Shown here piece after piece: positions 36,728 through 41,827 of a stretch of 41,827 bases of DNA. A program made the position numbers and the translations under genes. Position 1 is the stretch's first letter, and every line of letters starts with the position of its first letter. The DNA is taken from NCBI GenBank assembly GCA_018883945.1, contig JAHLFF010000277.1, positions 1-41,827 of the forward strand, read 5' to 3'. Under the pieces are notes generated by a model. The model worked only from the letters and a program-made list of their open reading frames with translations. It did no database searches and had not been told where the DNA came from. This stretch comes from Candidatus Acinetobacter avistercoris. Its GTDB lineage: Bacteria > Pseudomonadota > Gammaproteobacteria > Pseudomonadales > Moraxellaceae.

Positions 36728-37300
36728 TTAGTCCAATAACCCCAATGCTTTCTTGACTGGGCCATAACTACGACGGTGTTCATTAATCACACCATGTAGT
36801 GCAATCGCCTCAAAATGCGCTTTTGTTGGATACCCCTTATGTTTGGCAAAACCATACTGAGGATATTTCTGATCTAACGCGACCATTTGACGATCACGAG
36901 TGACTTTCGCCAGAATACTTGCAGCAGAAATTTCTTGATGTATCGCATCCCCCCCAATGACGGCTTCACAACTCATCTCTAGACCGTGCACCAATTTATT
37001 TCCATCGACACGGACATGATCTGGACAAATATTTAAGGCTTCAACAGCACGTCGCATTGCAAGTAATGATGCCTGTAAAATATTAATGTCATCAATTTCT
37101 TCATGAGTCGCTTCAGCTATTGCCCATGCAATCGCTTTTTCTTGAATCTCAATAAACAGTTTTTCTCTTTTTTTCTCAGTTAATTTTTTAGAATCATTCA
37201 AGCCTTCAATCGGTCGGTTTGGATCTAAAATTACAGCTGCCGCAACCACAGCACCCACCAATGGACCACGTCCAGCTTCATCAGTACCCGCAATTAACAT
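36728..37300 (-). CDS. rnhB: Ribonuclease HII
   Basis: RNase HII cuts RNA in RNA-DNA hybrids and starts removal of misincorporated ribonucleotides. The 190-residue protein opens with [20 protein letters not shown] (catalytic Asp-Glu), has [11 protein letters not shown] (third Asp) and [16 protein letters not shown] (fourth acidic position), then [17 protein letters not shown]. Length and motifs are normal. The preceding minus-strand lipoprotein gene is separated by a terminator, so rnhB probably uses its own promoter, which I could not define. Confidence 0.96.
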   Translation of the reverse strand: MLIAGTDEAGRGPLVGAVVAAAVILDPNRPIEGLNDSKKLTEKKREKLFIEIQEKAIAWAIAEATHEEIDDINILQASLLAMRRAVEALNICPDHVRVDGNKLVHGLEMSCEAVIGGDAIHQEISAASILAKVTRDRQMVALDQKYPQYGFAKHKGYPTKAHFEAIALHGVINEHRRSYGPVKKALGLLD

Positions 37301-37311
37301 ATCTCATTCCC

Positions 37312-37344
37312 AAAAAAAAGAGGCTGAAATATCAGCCTGCTCTT
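37312..37344 (-). terminator. Terminator of the 126-residue lipoprotein gene
   Basis: On the minus strand AGGCTGA / TCAGCCT with a 4-base loop is extended by AAGAG/CTCTT across a bulge, followed by eight T. It lies 15 bases after the stop. Confidence 0.85.
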
Positions 37345-37358
37345 ATTATATCAAGTGT

Positions 37359-37739
37359 TTACTTTACAGCTTCAGCTACACACGCATTAATCGTTTTTGT
37401 GACAACATTAGAAACGATGGTTGCACGTGCAGTTGGATCAATGGCTGCTGTTGCTAAATCTACAGTGGTAACACTTTGAGGTGCTTTTTCACTTACACAA
37501 CCACAAATTTCTGTTTGGATATTATTTTTTTGATCTGTAGTCATCAACTTTGTTGCAGTCTGCCAAGCAGCAAGGTTATTTAACTCAGTGGTACATTTTG
37601 CATTAATGGCAATTTTAAGTGCTGCAGAACCCAATTGTTGAGTCGTGCTCGATGCAGTCGTTCCATTTTCTGTTGTACCTGTAGCACAAGCAGATAAAGC
37701 TAAAGCGATTGGCGCAAGTAATGCGATTAATTTTTTCAC
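37359..37739 (-). CDS. Four-cysteine lipoprotein, paralogue 1
   Basis: A 126-residue lipoprotein: MKKLIALLAPIALALSAC gives a signal with lipobox LSAC, Cys18 lipidated. After a Thr/Ser/Gly linker the domain (about 40-126) has INAKCTTELNN, LMTTDQKNN, ICGCVSEKAPQ and KTINACVAEAVK, four cysteines beyond the lipidated one. It aligns with the protein at 38618-38968: same C...EL....W, LMTT, CxCV, and terminal A-C spacing. The two lie on either side of a cytochrome b561 gene. The cysteines could form disulfides in the envelope. The family has no function known to me. Confidence 0.8.
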   Translation of the reverse strand: MKKLIALLAPIALALSACATGTTENGTTASSTTQQLGSAALKIAINAKCTTELNNLAAWQTATKLMTTDQKNNIQTEICGCVSEKAPQSVTTVDLATAAIDPTARATIVSNVVTKTINACVAEAVK

Positions 37740-37946
37740 AATTTTATCCTTATCATATTTTCAACATGTAGCGGTATTTTGCCCAAAGTTCAAATATTAA
37801 GAAATATCTATTTGAGTAAAGCAGCCTAGATGCACACTTTGACAGCACTTATTGTTGCAGATTCTCAACACACTGTTCTATCCGATGTCTTACTTTCTTA
37901 ATTCAGTTGCTTTAGCATAAGCCCAACAAAATAACAGAATCTTAAA

Positions 37947-38501
37947 ATGAAAAATACCTCCCAGTATTACACGCGAACAGCACAAGTTTTACACTGGCTT
38001 ATGGCGATTATCTTTATTTTGGCTTGGATTATTGGTTTTTATAGTGGTAACTTCTTGAGCTATGATGTCGATGGCAGTTTTAAAGGCGATGTGATTAGTT
38101 TGCATAAAAATATTGCCACAACTATTATCTTCTTGGTGGTTGTTCGTATTTTTTGGCGTTATACCCATCCTACTCCAGAGCTTCCCCACTCAATGTCCCC
38201 TGCGATGAAAAAAGCCGCGCATCTTGGGCATTTGGCACTTTATTTTATGCTGTTGGCCTTACCCATCACTGGTTGTTTATACAGTTGGAGCGTGGGCTAC
38301 CCTGCACCCGTCCTTTATCTTTTCGATATTCCCGCTTTAATTGGTGAAAATCCTGCGGTTACCGCAATCGTGAAACCTTTACACATCTGGATTTCATGGG
38401 CAGCAGGTCTATTGTTAGTTGGCCATATTGCAGCGGCACTTAAGCATCACTTTATAGACAAAGATAATGTCTTAAACAGTATGTTGAAACGCGATAAATA
38501 A
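37947..38501 (+). CDS. Cytochrome b561
   Basis: A 184-residue four-helix inner-membrane di-haem protein of the bacterial CybB type, moving electrons from quinol or superoxide to an undetermined acceptor. The family histidines are visible: QVLHWLMAIIFILAW, ISLHKNIATTIIF, LGHLALYFMLLALPITG, and KPLHIWISWAAGLLLVGH, in four membrane helices, with conserved Arg (VVRIFWRYTHP) between the second and third. It is on the opposite strand to the two paralogous lipoprotein genes that flank it. The ATG has only a weak binding site. Confidence 0.92.
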   Translation: MKNTSQYYTRTAQVLHWLMAIIFILAWIIGFYSGNFLSYDVDGSFKGDVISLHKNIATTIIFLVVVRIFWRYTHPTPELPHSMSPAMKKAAHLGHLALYFMLLALPITGCLYSWSVGYPAPVLYLFDIPALIGENPAVTAIVKPLHIWISWAAGLLLVGHIAAALKHHFIDKDNVLNSMLKRDK

Positions 38502-38617
38502 GAAACTCGACTTTTTGAGTCACTTATTTTATGTGAATAAAATTCATTTTAGTCATTAAAATTCGTTCTAAACATTCACTCAATACAGCACTATTTATCG
38601 ATATCGATGATGGTGCT

Positions 38618-38968
38618 TTATTCTTTGCTCTGCAAAATACACGCTTTAACACTATTCAATACTGCTTTTTGAGTCACTTGTTTTTTTACCTCTTCATCCA
38701 GCATGGCACGAAGTAAATCCTTGCTGGGTATATAGGTAAGTGCATTTTCCGCAACACATTCACATACGTCTTGAGCAACTTGCTGTTTCTTCGATGTAGT
38801 CATTAAATAAGTACTGACCTTCCAGAGTTTAGATTGCTCTAATTCTTGTGCACATTGATTTTTAATGACTGGCTTCAGCATATTTTTTGCAACAGATGCA
38901 TCACTACAACCCGCGATACAGCCAGCCAATACGATGATCGTTAAAACAAGTCTGAGACGATATTTCAT
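38618..38968 (-). CDS. Four-cysteine lipoprotein, paralogue 2
   Basis: A 116-residue protein beginning MKYRLRLVLTIIVLAGCIAGC, with lipobox candidates LAGC and IAGC (Cys17 or Cys21). The domain has VIKNQCAQELEQ, LMTTSKKQQ, VCECVAENALT and NSVKACILQSKE, giving the same four-cysteine pattern as the lipoprotein at 37359-37739. Identity in the core is modest, so the duplication is old. It lies about 115 bases after the convergent cytochrome b561 gene. Function unknown; an envelope location is inferred from the signal. Confidence 0.8.
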   Translation of the reverse strand: MKYRLRLVLTIIVLAGCIAGCSDASVAKNMLKPVIKNQCAQELEQSKLWKVSTYLMTTSKKQQVAQDVCECVAENALTYIPSKDLLRAMLDEEVKKQVTQKAVLNSVKACILQSKE

Positions 38969-38994
38969 GTTAAATCATTCTTTAGAGTAATCGA

Positions 38995-39070
38995 TTTGAG
39001 AATACTGGGTTTGAGGATACTAAATTTGAGAATATTGGATTTGATAATATTATATTTTAAAAATACTGAG
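38995..39070. repeat. Five imperfect 15-bp tandem repeats
   Basis: TTTGAG starts at 38995, 39010 and 39025, TTTGAT at 39040 and TTTTAA at 39055, each exactly 15 bases apart. The best units read TTTGAGAATACTGGG and TTTGAGAATATTGGA. They lie upstream of a lipoprotein gene. Confidence 0.88.
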
Positions 39071-39078
39071 TGATTTAA

Positions 39079-39107
39079 ACCCAAGCCAGAATACTTTTGA
39101 CTTGGGT
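39079..39107 (-). terminator. Terminator after the deaminase gene
   Basis: ACCCAAGTC and GGCTTGGGT pair on the minus strand (one G-U) around an 11-base loop, then TT. On the plus strand the same stem is followed by ATTTTTT. Confidence 0.65.
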
Positions 39108-39138
39108 CATTTTTTATTTCAAAAACCTTTTAACCCAC

Positions 39139-40152
<1,014 letters not shown>

Positions 40153-40244
40153 TCAAAACTGTCGTTAAAACTCTACTCAAAACCCTTATCAAAATGATAA
40201 AGAGATTCAAATTAAAAATTAAATAAAAAACAAAAACTCATTTT

Positions 40245-40275
40245 ATAAAAAAGGGTGTAAACAGCGTTTACACCC
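40245..40275 (-). terminator. Terminator of the NCS2 permease gene
   Basis: A perfect 10-bp stem GGGTGTAAAC / GTTTACACCC with a 3-base loop and TTTTTT on the minus strand. It separates the permease from the deaminase gene, though readthrough is possible. Confidence 0.92.
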
Positions 40276-40293
40276 TCAGCAACATTTGAGGGC

Positions 40294-41610
40294 TTAACCG
40301 CCATACATTGCAAATTTCAGAACCCAAAGCAGTGCAATAATCCAAACCATATAAGGAACAGTTTTTGCTTTACCAGTAAACAATTTTATTAATGCATAGC
40401 TAATAAAACCCATTGCGATACCATCGGCAATTGAATAGGCAAATGGCATAAAGATGATGGTCAAGAAAGCCGGTACAGCTTCTGTAATATCTTCCCAATC
40501 AATATTGGTAATACCTTGAATCATCAGTACACCAACAAATAACAATGCTGGAGCTGTGGCAAAACCAGGAACAGATTGTGCAAGTGGTGCTAAGAATAAA
40601 CATGCCACAAATAACAAACCGACCACAACAGCAGTCAAACCCGTACGACCACCCGCTGCAACACCTGCAGATGATTCAATATATGGGGTTGTCGATGAAG
40701 TACCCAGTGCAGCACCTGCCACAATTGCGCTTGAATCTGCAAAAAGTGCTTTTTTCAAACGTGGTAATTTACCATCTTTAAGCAACCCAGCACGATGAGA
40801 AACGCCCACCAATGTTCCTGTTGAGTCGAATAAATCAACCAAAAAAAAGACAAAAATCACACCAATTAAGGATGCTGTAAATAAGCCTTCAAAATCCATT
40901 TGCATGAATGTTGGCGCCATAGACGGAATTGCACCAACAACACCTTTAAATTCATTCAAACCCAGTGCAGTCGCCAAGCCTGTGATGACCAAAATACTGA
41001 TGATGATCGCACCACGTACTTTGAAGTGATGCATCACGACAACCATAAAGAAACCGAATAATGACAATAAGACTGTAGGTTCTTTTAAGTCACCCAAGCC
41101 AACAAATGTCGCTTGGTTTGCAACGATAATGCCTGAATTTTTTAACGCAACTAAGGCAAGGAACAGACCAATACCACCGCCGATAGCGAACTTCAACGAC
41201 ATAGGAATAGCATTCACAATCGCTTCACGGATTTTGAACATGCTAATCGCAATAAAGACTAAACCTGAAACAAATACAGCTGCTAAAGCTGTTTGCCATG
41301 GCACACCCATACCGATACAAACTGAATAGGTAAAGTATGCGTTCAAACCCATACCAGGTGCTAATGCGATTGGATAGTTTGCGATAATGCCCATGACCAA
41401 GCAACCGATGGCAGCAGCCAAACATGTTGCGACAAAGACAGCGCCATGATCCATCCCTGTTTCAGACAGAATCAAAGGGTTAACAATGATGATATAACAC
41501 ATAGTTAAGAATGTGGTTATACCCGCAAGAACCTCAGTTCTGAAAGTCGTTTTGTTTTCGCTTAATTTAAATAAGCGTTCTAGCAAACCCGTTGAGTTTG
41601 GATTTGTCAT
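40294..41610 (-). CDS. NCS2 family purine permease (AzgA-like)
   Basis: A 438-residue transporter of the AzgA/GhxP-type branch of NCS2, carrying adenine, guanine or hypoxanthine with protons. About 12 to 14 membrane segments are visible. Family motifs are TEVLAGITTFLTMCYII at the start, NYPIALAPGMGLNAYFTY in helix 3, FFLVDLFDSTGTLVGVSHRAG and ALGTSSTTPYIESSAGVAAG, where Asp, Thr and Glu line the substrate site. Direction and neighbour (adenine deaminase) suggest adenine or hypoxanthine uptake. Exact specificity is not readable. No purine riboswitch-like structure was seen in the 217 bases upstream within this window. Confidence 0.92.
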   Translation of the reverse strand: MTNPNSTGLLERLFKLSENKTTFRTEVLAGITTFLTMCYIIIVNPLILSETGMDHGAVFVATCLAAAIGCLVMGIIANYPIALAPGMGLNAYFTYSVCIGMGVPWQTALAAVFVSGLVFIAISMFKIREAIVNAIPMSLKFAIGGGIGLFLALVALKNSGIIVANQATFVGLGDLKEPTVLLSLFGFFMVVVMHHFKVRGAIIISILVITGLATALGLNEFKGVVGAIPSMAPTFMQMDFEGLFTASLIGVIFVFFLVDLFDSTGTLVGVSHRAGLLKDGKLPRLKKALFADSSAIVAGAALGTSSTTPYIESSAGVAAGGRTGLTAVVVGLLFVACLFLAPLAQSVPGFATAPALLFVGVLMIQGITNIDWEDITEAVPAFLTIIFMPFAYSIADGIAMGFISYALIKLFTGKAKTVPYMVWIIALLWVLKFAMYGG

Positions 41611-41750
41611 TGTCGAGCCCCTGCTTAAGTTTGAGCTAGTCGTAAAATTAATTTAGATCGTTTGTTTATGATTCACTGACCTAAATAGCCTGAATGAATC
41701 ATTCAAAAAACATACCAAAATGACATTTCCGATAAATTGAATCTGAACTA

Positions 41751-41775
41751 AAAAAGCTGCATCTCAGCAGCTTTA
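41751..41775 (-). terminator. Terminator of a gene beyond the right edge
   Basis: AAAGCTGC / GCAGCTTT with a 6-base loop, followed on the minus strand by TTTT. It probably ends a minus-strand gene outside the window. Confidence 0.75.
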
Positions 41776-41827
41776 TTGAATGATTCAATTAAACAATTTT
41801 AAAGCGATGTGAAGATCACTCAAACTT

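Noticed and set aside
37312..37344. Hairpin read as a plus-strand regulatory element
   Set aside because: The T tract is on the minus strand directly after the lipoprotein gene, so an ordinary terminator explains it.
38995..39070. CRISPR array
   Set aside because: Units are 15 bp and contiguous with no spacers, and no cas genes are near.

Overview
The window is a chromosomal segment of an AT-rich gammaproteobacterium, almost certainly an Acinetobacter that is not obviously A. baumannii. The evidence is gene content and order: a pmrC-pmrA-pmrB operon, pyrB paired with a dihydroorotase-like gene lacking its metal ligands, hisZ-purA, a crp/vfr homologue divergent from an OsmC gene, CsrA with a long C-terminal tail, and protein sequences of Acinetobacter type throughout. 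Nearly all genes are core housekeeping genes. I see no phage, integron, complete insertion sequence, CRISPR array, tRNA or rRNA.

Layout. 1-919: partial DUF937-like membrane protein gene (minus). 1149-3411: pyrB-pyrX operon (minus). 4082-6401: Tat-exported phosphocholine-type phospholipase C preceded by a 44-residue lipoprotein (minus). 6543-6842: decayed phospholipase D-like gene. 6924-9128: rlmKL. 9269-13390: a small exported protein and then a three-gene operon of a GNAT-like protein, a GH3-family acyl-adenylating enzyme and a double-GNAT protein (minus). 13584-17277: clpB and an EpsC-type serine acetyltransferase (minus). 17553-20978: rhodanese, OsmC, CRP/Vfr, aldo/keto reductase. 21183-25183: M48 lipoprotein protease, small membrane protein, purA, hisZ (minus). 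25926-26963: GAPDH-family gene. 27156-31631: pmrC (frameshifted), pmrA, pmrB and a convergent PAP2 phosphatase. 32103-36629: alaS, lysC, csrA. 36728-41610: rnhB, two paralogous cysteine-containing lipoproteins on either side of a cytochrome b561 gene, adenine/adenosine deaminase and an NCS2 purine permease.

How genes work together. PyrB and PyrX probably form one large aspartate transcarbamoylase particle. The permease and deaminase form a purine-salvage pair near purA-type metabolism. PmrA/PmrB should control PmrC, a lipid A phosphoethanolamine transferase, but pmrC carries an extra A in an A8 run that splits the reading frame. CRP, CsrA and the two-component system are the regulators seen.

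Two non-coding patterns stand out. One is a roughly 145-bp interspersed repeat with terminal inverted repeats and a central palindrome, present in three copies. The other is short imperfect tandem repeats of 13-21 bp in at least seven intergenic gaps, with a related 15-bp in-frame repeat inside the PAP2 gene. The least described gene set is the GNAT-like/GH3/GNAT operon. All functional calls come from reading translated sequence by eye; no database search was run.
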